Shown here: piece by piece, positions 16,163 to 25,368 of the stretch
How positions within the stretch are numbered: position 1 is the stretch's first letter
How the letters are laid out: each line of letters starts with the position of its first letter
Assembly (NCBI RefSeq): GCF_003932855.1
Contig: NZ_RQYZ01000009.1
Span: 21,887-85,886, forward strand
Length of the DNA: 64,000 nt
From: Tessaracoccus sp. OH4464_COT-324
GTDB taxonomy: Bacteria > Actinomycetota > Actinomycetes > Propionibacteriales > Propionibacteriaceae
Direction: 5' to 3'
The notes under the pieces: model-generated
The model's input: the letters and a program-made list of their open reading frames with translations, nothing else
The model's database searches: none
Told to the model about the DNA's origin: nothing
Made by a program: the position numbers and the translations under genes

Positions 16163-17567
16163 ATCCTGTTTCGGAAACGCCGCCCTGAGCGACGGGATCG
16201 TCGCCCTGGGCGAGTTCCGGCGCGCTGGGCCAGGCGGGGAGCACATCGAGTGGCTCCGGGGACGGCAGCTGAGCCGTGGCCGCGTCCAGGTCCGCGAACT
16301 TGCGGGCCGTGACGAGCACGCGCCGCTCCAGGCTGCCGATCGCCCGGTTGTAGTCGGTGACCGCTTGGGTGAGGCCCCGCCCGAGCTTGGCGAAATGCTC
16401 GCCCATCGTGCCCAATCGCTTGTGCAACTCCCGGCCCAGTGCGACGATCTGGCCCGCGGCCTCCGCCAGCGAAGCCTGCGACCACCCGTGTGCGACGATG
16501 TGCAGCATCGGGATGAGGATGCCGGGGCAGGCGAGCATCACGCCGCGCCGCGCCGCGTAGTCGTGCAGGTCGGGTAGCTGCTCCTGCGCCAGCCGATAGA
16601 ATTCGTCGGAGCCCAAGAACAGCACCACGAACTCCGGTGACTTGAGGTCGAGTTCCCAGTAGTTCTTGCTGGCCAGAGCATCGATGTGGCCGCGCACGTG
16701 CCGGGCGAATCGGGCCAGATGCCGGGCCTGCTCGGCCTCGTCGTCGGTGTTGTACGCCTCCAGCACGGCCGCCAGCGGCACCTTCGAGTCGACGAAGATC
16801 ACCTTGTCGCCCGCGAGCCGGATCCGCATGTCGGGCCGCTGACGCGAGCCATCGTCGGCGGTAGCGCTCACCTGTTCGTCGAAATCCACCCGGGCGGTCA
16901 GGCCGGAGACCTCCACCATGCGCCGGAGGCTTTGCTCGCCCCAGGAGCCGCGCACCTGCGGGGTGCGCAGGGCATTGCTGAGCGAGAGGGTTTCGCGACG
17001 AAGCTGCTCGCCCGAGCTGCGCACCTGCGAGATCTGCTCCTTGAGCTCCGCGGCGAGTTGGGCGCGTTCCTTCTCCACCGCACCGATGTGCTCCCGCAGC
17101 TGCTTCAGCCCCTCTGTCATCGGCACGATCAACTGCTCGCGCGCCTGCGCACCCTGCTTTTCCAGCGACTGCTGGGCCAGCGCCGCGAACCGCTCCTGCA
17201 ACTCGGCGCGGTCGGAGAGCACCTCGTCCATCCGCTGCACGGCGGCGTCACGTTTCGCCTCGGCGCGCGCGGTCTCGGCGCGTTGGGCGGCAGCCTGCGC
17301 GTTCGCCTCCGCCAGCCGCGCCTCCAGCCGCGCCACCTGGGTCTGCCCTGTTGCGAGACGCGACTCGAAGCCGGCCTGCCTGGCCTCCGCCTCCGCCAGC
17401 TCCCTGCGCGCCACCGCGGTCTCCTCGTGGGCGCGGGCCACGTCGGCGCGGGCGGCCGACACGTCGACCCGGGCATCGGCGACCCCGCGGGAACCCAACA
17501 GCCAACCGACGCTCAGCCCGGCCAGCAGCACGACGACGAGCAGCAGAATCCAAACCCAGGTTTCCAT
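16101..17567 (-). CDS. rmuC: DNA recombination protein RmuC homologue
   Basis: 488 residues: an N-terminal membrane helix (WVWILLLVVVLLAGLSVGWLL), a long Ala/Glu/Arg-rich coiled coil (about residues 35-215), and the RmuC nuclease-like core with VRGSWGEQSLRRMVE, DMRIRLAGDKVIFVDSKVPL and FVVLFLGSDEFYRLA. RmuC limits inversions and other rearrangements in E. coli, presumably by cutting recombination intermediates. The start METWVW at 17567 places the membrane helix at the N-terminus as in the family. Its last 62 bases overlap the convergent propeller gene at 14618-16162; the shared part codes for low-complexity tail residues, so the overlap is tolerable. Confidence 0.9.
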   Translation of the reverse strand: METWVWILLLVVVLLAGLSVGWLLGSRGVADARVDVSAARADVARAHEETAVARRELAEAEARQAGFESRLATGQTQVARLEARLAEANAQAAAQRAETARAEAKRDAAVQRMDEVLSDRAELQERFAALAQQSLEKQGAQAREQLIVPMTEGLKQLREHIGAVEKERAQLAAELKEQISQVRSSGEQLRRETLSLSNALRTPQVRGSWGEQSLRRMVEVSGLTARVDFDEQVSATADDGSRQRPDMRIRLAGDKVIFVDSKVPLAAVLEAYNTDDEAEQARHLARFARHVRGHIDALASKNYWELDLKSPEFVVLFLGSDEFYRLAQEQLPDLHDYAARRGVMLACPGILIPMLHIVAHGWSQASLAEAAGQIVALGRELHKRLGTMGEHFAKLGRGLTQAVTDYNRAIGSLERRVLVTARKFADLDAATAQLPSPEPLDVLPAWPSAPELAQGDDPVAQGGVSETGSTGKPSSAAQPTSGTAHRRS

Positions 17568-17722
17568 GAACCAATAGTGGCGCCCGCCACTGACTCTTTC
17601 GGCAGGCACGCCCTGGACAGGCGGCGGGCGGCGCCCTCATTCGGCGGTGCCGCGACTCGCCGTGCGGCGGGCCCAGGGTGGCCGGCGGGTGCTTGCCGAG
17701 GCGCGGGGATATGGTGGCAACC

Positions 17723-18976
17723 ATGAATCAACACATCGCCGACCTGAAACAGTTCGTCATCGACTCGCCCACCTCCTACCACGCCGCCGCGACGATCGCA
17801 CGCCGGCTGAGCGCGGCAGGCTTCAGCGAACTCGACGAGAAGCGCGATTGGGAATCGGTCACGGGCAGGAACTACATCGTCCGGCACGGCGCGGTGGTGG
17901 CCTGGATCGCGCCCGATGAGCTGGCCGGCGACGCCGAGGTGCGGATAGTCGGCACGCACAACGATTCGCCCGCCTTCAAGCTGAAGCCCGGCAATCCGCT
18001 GCGCAGCTCGGGCTGGACCCAGCTCGGGGTGGAGATCTACGGCGGCCCGCTGCTCAACTCGTGGCTCGACCGCGACCTCGGCCTGGCCGGACGTCTGGTC
18101 ACCAAGGACGGCGCACAGCATCTGGTGAAGACTGGCCCGATCTGCCGGATACCCCAGCTCGCCATCCACCTCGACCGGGAAGCCAACAACGGCCTGAAAC
18201 TCGACCGCCAGTTGCACCTGCAACCCATCATGGGAGCCAAGCGTGCCGGGGGGTTGCTAGACCTGCTGTGTGAGCAGGCCGGGATTTCGCGCGACGATGT
18301 GGCCTTCCACGAGCTATACACCTTCGACACGCAGCCCCCACAGGTGATCGGGCTGGACGGGGAGTTCCTGGCCTCCGGGCGGCTCGACAACCTCTCCTGC
18401 ACTCATGCCGCGCTCGTCGCGTTCGAGGCCGCCCAACCGACCCGCAACATCCAGCTGTTCGTCTCGTTCGACCACGAGGAGGTGGGCTCCGACACCACGT
18501 CGGGCGCCAGCGGGCCGCTGCTTGAGGACGTCCTCTACCGGCTGGCCGACGGCTACGGGCTCGGCATGGGCGCCACCCGCGCACTGCTCGCGCGCTCGAC
18601 CTGCGTCTCCGCAGACACCGGACACCTGGTGCACCCCAACTACCCCAACCACCACGACCCGATGGTGCGCCCAGCCGTCAACGCGGGCCCCCTGCTGAAG
18701 CTGAACGCGCAGCAGCGCTACGCCTCCGACGCGGTGGGCACCGCCCTGTGGCTGCGGGCCTGCGAGTTCGCCGGCGTCGAGACGCAGCCCTTTGTGAGCA
18801 ACAACGCGGTGCCGTGCGGCTCCACCATCGGCCCCATCACCGCCACGCGGCTCGGCATCACCACGGTCGACGTGGGCGTGGGGCTGCTGTCCATGCATTC
18901 GGCGCGCGAAATGTGCGGCGTCGAGGATCCGGGGAAGCTGGCCGCCGCCTTGGCCGGCTACTGGGCGATGCCCTAA
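17723..18976 (+). CDS. M18 family aminopeptidase
   Basis: 417 residues. Metal-binding and catalytic motifs of M18 are seen: GTHNDSPAFKLKP (H79, D81), SGRLDNLSCTHAAL, FDHEEVGSDTTSGASGP, and the C-terminal ITTVDVGVGLLSMHSAREMC. It is a cytosolic dizinc aminopeptidase acting on N-terminal, often acidic, residues (ApeB/DNPEP family). Start 17723 is preferred because a -10-like TATGGT (17710-17715) lies 7 bases upstream and family members begin near here; ATG 17711 is an alternative. The stop overlaps the convergent siderophore ATPase stop by 4 bases. Confidence 0.92.
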   Translation: MNQHIADLKQFVIDSPTSYHAAATIARRLSAAGFSELDEKRDWESVTGRNYIVRHGAVVAWIAPDELAGDAEVRIVGTHNDSPAFKLKPGNPLRSSGWTQLGVEIYGGPLLNSWLDRDLGLAGRLVTKDGAQHLVKTGPICRIPQLAIHLDREANNGLKLDRQLHLQPIMGAKRAGGLLDLLCEQAGISRDDVAFHELYTFDTQPPQVIGLDGEFLASGRLDNLSCTHAALVAFEAAQPTRNIQLFVSFDHEEVGSDTTSGASGPLLEDVLYRLADGYGLGMGATRALLARSTCVSADTGHLVHPNYPNHHDPMVRPAVNAGPLLKLNAQQRYASDAVGTALWLRACEFAGVETQPFVSNNAVPCGSTIGPITATRLGITTVDVGVGLLSMHSAREMCGVEDPGKLAAALAGYWAMP

Positions 18977-19833
18977 AACCTGTTGGTCAGGTCACGCCGG
19001 GCTGCGGCGCGTCCCGCGTCGGCCGCCAGCCCGGCGGAGGCCAGCGCCCCAGCGCAGCCGTTCGCGCCCGAGCGCGGCAGGTAGAAGTGGGCGATCGGGT
19101 TGCCCCCGCACTCGCCGATCTCCATCTCGACGTCGAACACCTCCCGCATGAGTTCCGCCCGCACGATCTCCTGTGGGGTGCCGACGGCCACCAGCCGGCC
19201 CTGCTTCATTGCGACGATCTGATCCGACCAACATGAGGCGTAGTTGATGTCGTGCACCACCAGCACCACCGTTTTGCCAAGCTCGTCGGCGGCCCGGCGC
19301 AGCGTCGCGAGCATGCTCAGCGAGTGGGCCACGTCGAGATTGTTCAGGGGCTCGTCGAGCAGCAGGTATTGGGTGTCCTGCGCGAGCACCATCGCGACGA
19401 AGGCCCGCTGCCGCTGCCCGCCGGACATCTGGTCGAGGAAGCGGTCGCGCAGGTCGGTCAGGTCCATCCAGCCGATGGCCTGGTCGATGATCTCCCGATC
19501 CCGTGCGGTGAGGCGGCCGTGGCTGTGCGGGAAACGGCCGAAGCCGACGAGATCCGCGACGGTGAGGCGGGCGGGCAGCTCGTTGGACTGCCGCAGGATG
19601 GCCAGCTTCCGGGCAAGTTCCCTGGAGTCCGCGTGCGTCACGTCGAGGCCGCCGACAGTGATCCGTCCGGAGTCGGAGTCGAGCAGCCGGGCGATCATCG
19701 ACAGCAACGTGGACTTGCCCGCGCCGTTGGCGCCGACGATGGTGGTGATCCCGCCTGGGTGCAGGGTGAGGCTCACGCCATCGACGACGACCGACTTCGC
19801 GTAGCTCTTGGTGACCGACTTCACTTCAATCAT
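18973..19833 (-). CDS. Siderophore ABC transporter ATP-binding protein
   Basis: 286 residues. Walker A GANGAGKST, signature QMSGGQRQRAFVAM, Walker B YLLLDEPLNNLD and switch region VVLVVHDINYASCWSD identify a FecE/YclP-type ATPase of iron-chelate importers. ATG 19833 overlaps the permease stop as ATGA. The C-terminal tail from GECGGNPIAHFYLP onward is longer than the family core and rich in Ala. It is the last gene of a four-gene operon reading from 22782, and should be shut off by iron through the box at 22828. Confidence 0.93.
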   Translation of the reverse strand: MIEVKSVTKSYAKSVVVDGVSLTLHPGGITTIVGANGAGKSTLLSMIARLLDSDSGRITVGGLDVTHADSRELARKLAILRQSNELPARLTVADLVGFGRFPHSHGRLTARDREIIDQAIGWMDLTDLRDRFLDQMSGGQRQRAFVAMVLAQDTQYLLLDEPLNNLDVAHSLSMLATLRRAADELGKTVVLVVHDINYASCWSDQIVAMKQGRLVAVGTPQEIVRAELMREVFDVEMEIGECGGNPIAHFYLPRSGANGCAGALASAGLAADAGRAAARRDLTNRF

Positions 19834-20789
19834 TTGCTGCTCCTCAACACGAGCACGATGAACACGATGCCACCAACGAACTCGATGATGACGCTCAGCA
19901 GGGTCGCCTGTCCGAACCCGTGCTCCAGAATTGTCTGCCCCGCGACGATTAGCAGCGCCCCCAGGACGCCGGACATGGGCAGGGCATAGCGGTGTCTGGC
20001 CGAGCCGGCCAGCAGGTTCGTGAGCGCCGCCACGATCAGCCCGAGGAACATGATCGGCCCAACCAGTGCGGTCGACACCGCCACCAGGAGGATCGAGGCG
20101 AGCAGCACAGAACGGACGACGCGCCGGTAGTTGACCCCGAGCGAGACGGCGGGGTCGTGGCCGAGGAGCACCACGTCGAGGGTGGGGGATCGGCTCAGCA
20201 GCCAGGCCGACGCCAGCGCGACGATAGCCGCGCTCAGCCACATGAGGGCCGGGTTGACGAGGTTGAACGACGCGAAGAGGCTGCCTTGCAGCACGGTGTA
20301 CGACGTGGGGTCGAGGATGCGCTGCAGCAGTGCCGTGGCGGAGCGCAGCACCGTGCCGAGCACGAGCCCGGCCAACACGAGGGTGTGCACGGAGCGGCGC
20401 CTGCGGCCGAACAGCAGACCGATCAACGCCAGGGAACACAGCATGATCAGGCCCGTGTTTAACCCGAACAGCGGGAGCGGGCCGATGACGGTGATGAAGC
20501 TCACCCCGAGCGTGAAGACCAGCAGAGTCTGCAGGAAAACGTAGAGCGCGTCCAGGCCCATGATTGACGGGGTGAGCAGCTTGTTGTGGGTCACCGTCTG
20601 GAATGCGACGGTGGCCACCCCGGTGGCCCAGCCGAGCAGCACCATGACCAGCAGCTTCGGCAGCCGCAGCTCCATGACGAAAGAGAAGCTGGTTTTGATG
20701 CCCAGGGTGAGGTTAAAGACAATGCCCACCGCAAGCAGCGCCACGGCGACGCCGATGCGGGTGAGGGGCGAGAGGAGGCGGGCGCTCAT
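19830..20789 (-). CDS. Siderophore ABC transporter permease (second, YclO/CeuC-like)
   Basis: 319 residues with about nine membrane helices, beginning MSARLLSPLTRIGVAVALLA. FecCD-family features include LPKLLVMVLLGWATGVATVA near the first cytoplasmic loop, GVNYRRVVRSVLLASILLVA, and GPIMFLGLIVAALTNLLAGS, the loop that docks on the ATPase. It is the partner of the permease upstream, whose stop overlaps this ATG as ATGA. Two distinct permeases, one ATPase and one lipoprotein is the layout of the CeuBCDE and YclNOPQ families, which take up catecholate-type iron chelates. Confidence 0.92.
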   Translation of the reverse strand: MSARLLSPLTRIGVAVALLAVGIVFNLTLGIKTSFSFVMELRLPKLLVMVLLGWATGVATVAFQTVTHNKLLTPSIMGLDALYVFLQTLLVFTLGVSFITVIGPLPLFGLNTGLIMLCSLALIGLLFGRRRRSVHTLVLAGLVLGTVLRSATALLQRILDPTSYTVLQGSLFASFNLVNPALMWLSAAIVALASAWLLSRSPTLDVVLLGHDPAVSLGVNYRRVVRSVLLASILLVAVSTALVGPIMFLGLIVAALTNLLAGSARHRYALPMSGVLGALLIVAGQTILEHGFGQATLLSVIIEFVGGIVFIVLVLRSSK

Positions 20790-21784
20790 TGTCTGGTGAG
20801 CCTTCCGCTGAGCAGCAGAACGAGGAAGATGGTCCCGCCGAGCACGCCCGAGACGGTGCCTACGGGCAACTCGTAGGGCTGGTTCAGGGTGCGCGCGAGC
20901 AGGTCGCAAACCAACACGAAACCGGAGCCGAGGAGCACACACCAGGCGACGTTTCGTCGCAAGTTGTCGCCCAGCCACATGCTGATGAGGTTGGGCACGA
21001 TGAGCCCGACGAACGGGATGGAGCCGACGACAACCAAGGTCACCGCGCTGGCGACGGCGACCAGCGACAGGCCGAGGTTGACGGTGCGCCGGTAGTTGAG
21101 GCCGAGGCCGGTGGCCAGGTCCTTACCGAGGGAGGCGACGGTCAGGCGGTCGGCGAACAGCCACACCAGCAGCCCGACGCCCGCCAGCAGCCACAGCAGC
21201 TCGTAGCGGCCGCGTAGGATTCCGGCGAAGTCGCCGGCCAGCCAGGTGCCGAGGGCCTGAAGCAGGTCGTAGTGGTAGGCGAAGTATGTGGTGCCCGCCG
21301 AGATCACGCCGCCGAGCATGATGCCCACCAGCGGAACAGCGACGACGGGCGCGGTGGGCGGGAGGCTGCGGACAAGCCTCGTGAAGATCGCGGTGCCGAC
21401 GAGTGCGGTCAGCGCCGCGATGAACATCTTCACGGGCACCGGCGCCGATGGGTGGAGCAGGGTCACGGCGAGGATGCCGACGCTGGCGGACTCCGGGGTG
21501 CCCACGGTGCCGGGTTCGACGAAGCGGTTGCGCACGAGCAGCTGCATCAGCAGCCCGGCCAGAGCCAGTGCGGCGCCCGCCAGCAGCACCGCCACGGTGC
21601 GGGGGACACGTGACGCGTAGAGGATGAGTTCCTGCTCGGGGGTCAGCCCGTCGAGCAGCTGGCCGATGGCCAGATCCTGTGCTCCGACGAACAGGCTGAC
21701 GGCGGCGAGGGCGAGTACAGCGACGAGACCGCCGACCCAGCGGATGCGCCAGGCGGCGGTGCTCGTCGGTTTGGTGTGGGTCAT
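20786..21784 (-). CDS. Siderophore ABC transporter permease (first, YclN/CeuB-like)
   Basis: 332 residues from ATG 21784, which overlaps the stop of the binding-protein gene. FecCD permease motifs are clear: YASRVPRTVAVLLAGAALAL, NRFVEPGTVGTPESASVGIL, GLNYRRTVNLGLSLVAVASA and SIPFVGLIVPNLISMWLGDN (the ATPase-docking loop), with about nine helices. It forms the membrane channel as a heterodimer with the next permease. A longer in-frame start at 21889 lies in the upstream gene and gives a non-family extension. Confidence 0.93.
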   Translation of the reverse strand: MTHTKPTSTAAWRIRWVGGLVAVLALAAVSLFVGAQDLAIGQLLDGLTPEQELILYASRVPRTVAVLLAGAALALAGLLMQLLVRNRFVEPGTVGTPESASVGILAVTLLHPSAPVPVKMFIAALTALVGTAIFTRLVRSLPPTAPVVAVPLVGIMLGGVISAGTTYFAYHYDLLQALGTWLAGDFAGILRGRYELLWLLAGVGLLVWLFADRLTVASLGKDLATGLGLNYRRTVNLGLSLVAVASAVTLVVVGSIPFVGLIVPNLISMWLGDNLRRNVAWCVLLGSGFVLVCDLLARTLNQPYELPVGTVSGVLGGTIFLVLLLSGRLTRQ

Positions 21785-22782
21785 GCGTCCTTGGTGATCT
21801 CCTTGAGCATTTCGCCCACGTTGTCGACACCGTGGATCATCACATACCAGCGGCTGCCGTCGACGTAGTGCACCTTGCCGTTCTTCCAAGCGGTGGTGGC
21901 GTGCATCAGCTCGTTGTCGAGCACTTGGGCGGCGGCCTGTCCGCCTTCGTTGCCGATCGCCGCGTCGCGGTCGAGCACGTAGATGACGTCGGGGTTGGCT
22001 TGCTGGATGGCCTCGAAGGAGACCGCGTCACCGTGGGCCTGGGTGTCGTCGGCCTTCTTGTCGATGGCGGGCTTCATGCCCAGGTTGTCGTAGATGAGGT
22101 CGAAGCGGTTCTGGGGGTGGACGATGCTTACTTTGCCGCCGGAAACCATGAGGACGAGCACCTTAGCGTTGGTGTCGGTGGTGGCCTTGGCAGCGTCGAT
22201 TTCCTTCTTCAGGGCCGCGAGCTTGGCGTCCACCTCGGTCTCCTTGCCCACAGCCTGCGCGACGAGCTTGGCGGCGGAGGAAACACCGTCGAAGAAGTCG
22301 CCTGCGGTGTCGTAGGTGACGTCGATCGTCGGGAACTTGGTCATGAGGTCCGGGGCGATCTTCGAGGAGCGGAAGCCTGCTATGACGAGGTCGGGGTTGA
22401 GTTGCGCGATGGCTTCGAGGTTGGGTTCCTTCAGCGCGCCCACGTCGGCGTACTTCGCGTCGTTGAACTCTTCGAGGGCCTTGGGGAGTTTGGTTCCCTT
22501 GGCGACGCCGACGACCTTGTCGCTCATGCCGAGGGCGCGCAGGGTGTCCAGGGCCCCGAGGTCGAGCACGACGATGCGCTGGGCCGGGCCGTCGAGCTCG
22601 GTGGTGCCGGCCTTGTGAGTGAGGGTGATCTTGCCGGCGGGCGCGGCGTCCGCGCCGGCGGTCTCGGACGCGGCTTTCGGTGTGTTCCCGCTGGCGCCGG
22701 AGGTCGGGGCATTCTGGGCGCAGGCTGTGCTGAGGGCCATGAGGCCGGCGGCCAGCGCGGCAGCCAATCGGTTGAGCTTCAT
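21781..22782 (-). CDS. Siderophore-binding lipoprotein
   Basis: 333 residues. The signal peptide ends in a lipobox ALSTAC with Cys21 as the lipidated residue, then an Ala/Ser/Gly linker and a type III periplasmic-binding fold (QRIVVLDLGALDTLRALGM, YADVGALKEPNLEAIAQLNPD, KVLVLMVSGGKVSI, ANPDVIYVLDRDAAIG). It resembles YclQ/CeuE-type receptors for ferric catecholates. An SD AAGGAAG precedes the ATG. First gene of the operon, 45 bases downstream of the DtxR/IdeR-type box, so expression should rise when iron is scarce. Confidence 0.93.
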   Translation of the reverse strand: MKLNRLAAALAAGLMALSTACAQNAPTSGASGNTPKAASETAGADAAPAGKITLTHKAGTTELDGPAQRIVVLDLGALDTLRALGMSDKVVGVAKGTKLPKALEEFNDAKYADVGALKEPNLEAIAQLNPDLVIAGFRSSKIAPDLMTKFPTIDVTYDTAGDFFDGVSSAAKLVAQAVGKETEVDAKLAALKKEIDAAKATTDTNAKVLVLMVSGGKVSIVHPQNRFDLIYDNLGMKPAIDKKADDTQAHGDAVSFEAIQQANPDVIYVLDRDAAIGNEGGQAAAQVLDNELMHATTAWKNGKVHYVDGSRWYVMIHGVDNVGEMLKEITKDA

Positions 22783-22827
22783 CGTCTTCCTTCTGGTCGT
22801 TTCGGAGGCCGGGCTTGGCCCGATGAC

Positions 22828-22846
22828 TTAGGGGAGCCTAACCCAG
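22828..22846. promoter_or_regulatory. DtxR/IdeR-type iron box upstream of the siderophore operon
   Basis: The 19 bases TTAGGGGAGCCTAACCCAG match the DtxR/IdeR consensus TTAGGTTAGGCTAACCTAA at 14 positions by eye, with the key half-sites TTAGG and CTAACC intact. It lies 45 bases upstream of the binding-protein start and 61 bases upstream of the divergent acetyltransferase start. Known biology: iron-loaded DtxR/IdeR represses uptake genes through this sequence. Confidence 0.8.
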
Positions 22847-22907
22847 ACAAATTAATCACGCAAAACATTCGTAATTACCGCGTGTCGAGCCGGTAGGGTG
22901 TTGCCCC

Positions 22908-23465
22908 ATGGTGAATGAAGTGGGCCGGGCCTGCCTGGGCGCGGTGGTGCGCGCGGCGCGCGTCGATGAGGTGGCGGAGCTGTCCCGGCTGGCCGTGCGG
23001 ACACTGCTGCCGATCTGCCCAACAGACCTCCCGCAAGCCGATATTCAATCATTCATCGACGATCACCTGACACCCGAACGGTTCGCTGGCTACCTGGTCA
23101 ACGCCGAGGCGGAGGTGATCGTCGCGGAGCTCGACGGCCGGGCGCGGGGCTACGCGCTGCTCCTCTTTGGAGACGCTGCCCGCCCGCCGAGCAGCAGCGG
23201 TGTGACGGTCTACCCGGTGGCATTGTTGTCCAAATGTTACGTTGACGAAGAGTTTCACGGGGCCGGTGTGGGCAAGCTGCTGCTCGACGCCGCCCTCGAC
23301 GTGGCGCGCCGCCGGCGCACGCGCGCCGTCTGGCTCAACACGAACCACCGCAACCATCGCGCCCAGCGCTTTTACGCCAAGCACGGCTGGCGGCAGACCG
23401 GCTGGCTTGACTTCGTCGTCGGGCAGATGGTGTATCACGATCCGGTGTTCATGTGCGACTGCTGA
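22908..23465 (+). CDS. GNAT family N-acetyltransferase
   Basis: 185 residues. The GNAT acetyl-CoA site is visible as LLSKCYVDEEFHGAGVGKLL, matching the V-x-x-x-x-R/Q-x-x-G-x-G/A pattern, followed by AVWLNTNHRNHRAQRFYAKHGW, the usual motif B. The substrate is unknown. TAGGGT (22894-22899) lies 8 bases upstream of ATG, slightly longer than the usual leaderless gap. It is divergent from the iron-regulated importer and shares the intergenic region with the iron box, so iron control is possible. Confidence 0.85.
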   Translation: MVNEVGRACLGAVVRAARVDEVAELSRLAVRTLLPICPTDLPQADIQSFIDDHLTPERFAGYLVNAEAEVIVAELDGRARGYALLLFGDAARPPSSSGVTVYPVALLSKCYVDEEFHGAGVGKLLLDAALDVARRRRTRAVWLNTNHRNHRAQRFYAKHGWRQTGWLDFVVGQMVYHDPVFMCDC

Positions 23466-23529
23466 GCGGGCACGGCCGCTCGGTGCGCGCGCCTTGGGTG
23501 CAGCGACCGTCGCCCATTAGACTGCCGGA

Positions 23530-24621
23530 GTGGCACTCACTATTGGAATCGTCGGTCTGCCCAACGCAGGCAAGTCAACCCTCTTCAACGCGCTGACCCG
23601 AAACAACGTGCTCGCCGCCAACTACCCGTTCGCGACGATCGAGCCCAACGTCGGCGTGGTGGGGGTGCCGGACGCGCGCCTGGCGCGGCTGGCGGAGATC
23701 TACGGCTCGCAGAAGATCATCCCCGCCACCGTGAGCTTCGTGGACATCGCGGGCATCGTCAAGGGGGCCAGCCAGGGCGAGGGCATGGGCAACGCCTTCC
23801 TCGCCAACATCCGCGAGGCCGACGCGATCTGCCAAGTGACCCGCGTGTTTGAGGACGAGGACGTGACCCACGTCGACGGCCGGGTGGACCCCGCCAACGA
23901 CATCGACACCATCACCACCGAGCTGATCCTCGCGGACCTGCAAACCATCGAGAAGGCGCTGCCGCGCGTCGAGAAGGAGGCGCGGATCAAGAAGGAGACG
24001 CGGCCGAAGCTGGAGGCCATGCGGGCCGCGCAGGAAGCGCTCGGCCGGGGCGTGGGCGTGCGCAACGCCGGGCTGGAACTGGACCTGCTCTACGACCTGC
24101 ACCTGCTCACCGCGAAGCCGTACATCTACGTCTTCAACTGCGACCAGGACGAACTGGGCGACGACGAACTCAAAGCGCGGATGCGGGAGATCGTCGCGCC
24201 CAGCGAAGCGATCTTCCTGGACGCGAAGTTCGAGTCGGAGCTGGTCGAGATGGAGGAGGACGAGGCGCGCGAGTTCCTCGCGGAGATGGGGGTCGAGGAG
24301 CCCGGCCTCGACGTGCTGGCGCGGGTCGGCTACGACACGCTGGGCCTGCAGAGCTACCTGACCGCCGGCCCGAAAGAAGCCCGTGGTTGGACCATCAAGA
24401 AGGGCTGGACCGCACCCGAAGCCGCCGGAGTCATCCACACCGATTTCCAGAAGGGCTTCATCAAGGCCCAGGTGATGAGCTTCGCTGATCTCGACGAACT
24501 CGGCTCCGAAGCCGCAGTCAAAGCCGCCGGCAAGATGCGCCTTGAAGGCAAGGACTACGTCATGCAGGACGGCGACGTGGTGGAGTTCAGAACGGGGCTT
24601 ACGTCCGGGGGTAAGAAGTGA
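23530..24621 (+). CDS. ychF: Redox-regulated Obg-like ATPase YchF
   Basis: 363 residues from GTG 23530. G-domain motifs: G1 GLPNAGKST, switch region [32 protein letters not shown], an NCDQDE element in place of the GTPase NKxD, which accounts for the ATP preference of YchF, and the C-terminal TGS domain ending [14 protein letters not shown]. It binds the ribosome and influences stress responses. TAGACT (23518-23523) is 6 bases before GTG, a leaderless start. Its final 43 bases are duplicated 2.1 kb downstream and mark the edge of the accessory region. Confidence 0.97.
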   Translation: MALTIGIVGLPNAGKSTLFNALTRNNVLAANYPFATIEPNVGVVGVPDARLARLAEIYGSQKIIPATVSFVDIAGIVKGASQGEGMGNAFLANIREADAICQVTRVFEDEDVTHVDGRVDPANDIDTITTELILADLQTIEKALPRVEKEARIKKETRPKLEAMRAAQEALGRGVGVRNAGLELDLLYDLHLLTAKPYIYVFNCDQDELGDDELKARMREIVAPSEAIFLDAKFESELVEMEEDEAREFLAEMGVEEPGLDVLARVGYDTLGLQSYLTAGPKEARGWTIKKGWTAPEAAGVIHTDFQKGFIKAQVMSFADLDELGSEAAVKAAGKMRLEGKDYVMQDGDVVEFRTGLTSGGKK

Positions 24622-24622
24622 T
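24580..24622 (+). repeat. Direct repeat copy 1: 3' end of ychF
   Basis: These 43 bases code for the last residues of YchF ([13 protein letters not shown], stop) plus the overlapping GTG of the next gene. They match 26687-26729 at 36 of 43 positions, with no gaps. Most differences are synonymous. This is the left boundary of the inserted segment. Confidence 0.88.
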
Positions 24623-24974
24623 TGATGCGCTGGGTAGCACTCTGCTGGGCGCTGTGGCAGGCGGGGCTGTCTCCTGGTTTCTGACGCTTTGGCAGATGCG
24701 CCGCGAGCGGAGCGAGCGGGTGAAAGACGCACAGCTGGACCTAGTTCGGCGCATAGTCAGGAACAAGAGCGGTGGGGCTGAGTTGGCATCGGCGCTGAAC
24801 GAAGTGCCAGTGGTCTTTTCTGGAGATGATCGCGCCCTTAGTCTTTATCTTGCCGTGATTCCAGAATGCGGGGGTAAAGCGAATACGGAATTGGTCATTG
24901 ACTTGCTGGTGCACCTCGCATCCTCTGTTGGCCTTAGAGTCGATCAAGAGCATCTAGTTAAAGGATTTCAATAA
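24618..24974 (+). CDS. Small membrane-anchored protein at the ychF junction
   Basis: 118 residues from GTG 24618, which overlaps the ychF TGA as GTGA. One N-terminal membrane helix (LGSTLLGAVAGGAVSWFLTLW) is followed by a basic stretch and a helical cytoplasmic domain containing LDLVRRIVRNKSGGAELASA and LNEVPVVFSGDDRALSLYLA. The arrangement recalls small DUF6680-type proteins, in which a short LMxxR-like helix precedes ALNxIxVxF, but the match is loose. Codon use is less G/C biased than ychF. It is the first gene of the segment between the two ychF tails; function unknown. Confidence 0.65.
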   Translation: MIDALGSTLLGAVAGGAVSWFLTLWQMRRERSERVKDAQLDLVRRIVRNKSGGAELASALNEVPVVFSGDDRALSLYLAVIPECGGKANTELVIDLLVHLASSVGLRVDQEHLVKGFQ

Positions 24975-25368
24975 TGAATTGTGGCACTGGGGAGTGCAGC
25001 GGAGTCATATCTGAAGGTCGTCTATCTCGATCACGACTTCCCGCATACTTCCGATAGTGCGGTTTGTGTTCTGCGTCTGCAGACGATTGGCGCTGACGCC
25101 GCCGACAGGCTCGCGAGGTTCCACCAGCTTGTCGTGGTGTCGCTGGATCAGTCCTTGTCCGAGATAGCGTGACGCTACGGCAGGCCGCAGAGATTGAACG
25201 GAGTGGGGCTCAAACTCAGCGCCTGATTCCCCGAGACCCCAGGGGACCGGCCCAGTCCTTGGTCGTGGGCCTCGGGTGCGCCAGAGGGCGCGTCGTGTGA
25301 TCATGTCTGCTCTGTTATGGGGCTCATGTTTGCTTACCAGGGTGGCTCAAAAATGCTAGGTTGGGTCC
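24975..25368. other. 394-base stretch without a well-supported gene
   Basis: Between the small membrane protein and the AAA/DUF4143 gene. It holds the weak small ORF at 24981-25172 and, at its right end, a -10-like TAGGTT (25357-25362) that sits 6 bases before the ATPase ATG. Nothing else, such as an integrase fragment, RNA gene or long repeat, was seen in it. Confidence 0.6.
24981..25172 (+). CDS. Possible small ORF downstream of the membrane-anchored protein
   Basis: 63 residues from GTG 24981, in the same frame as the preceding gene after TAA TGA ATT, so it could be the remnant of a longer original reading frame or a coupled small gene. It contains GSAAESYLKVVYLDHDFPHT and no recognised domain. 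No SD is evident. An antisense frame covers the same stretch (25005-25304), and neither is convincing alone. Confidence 0.25.
   Translation: MALGSAAESYLKVVYLDHDFPHTSDSAVCVLRLQTIGADAADRLARFHQLVVVSLDQSLSEIA

Noticed and set aside
25005..25304. 99-codon minus-strand frame in the gap after the small membrane protein
   Set aside because: No SD or family; competes with an equally weak plus-strand frame.
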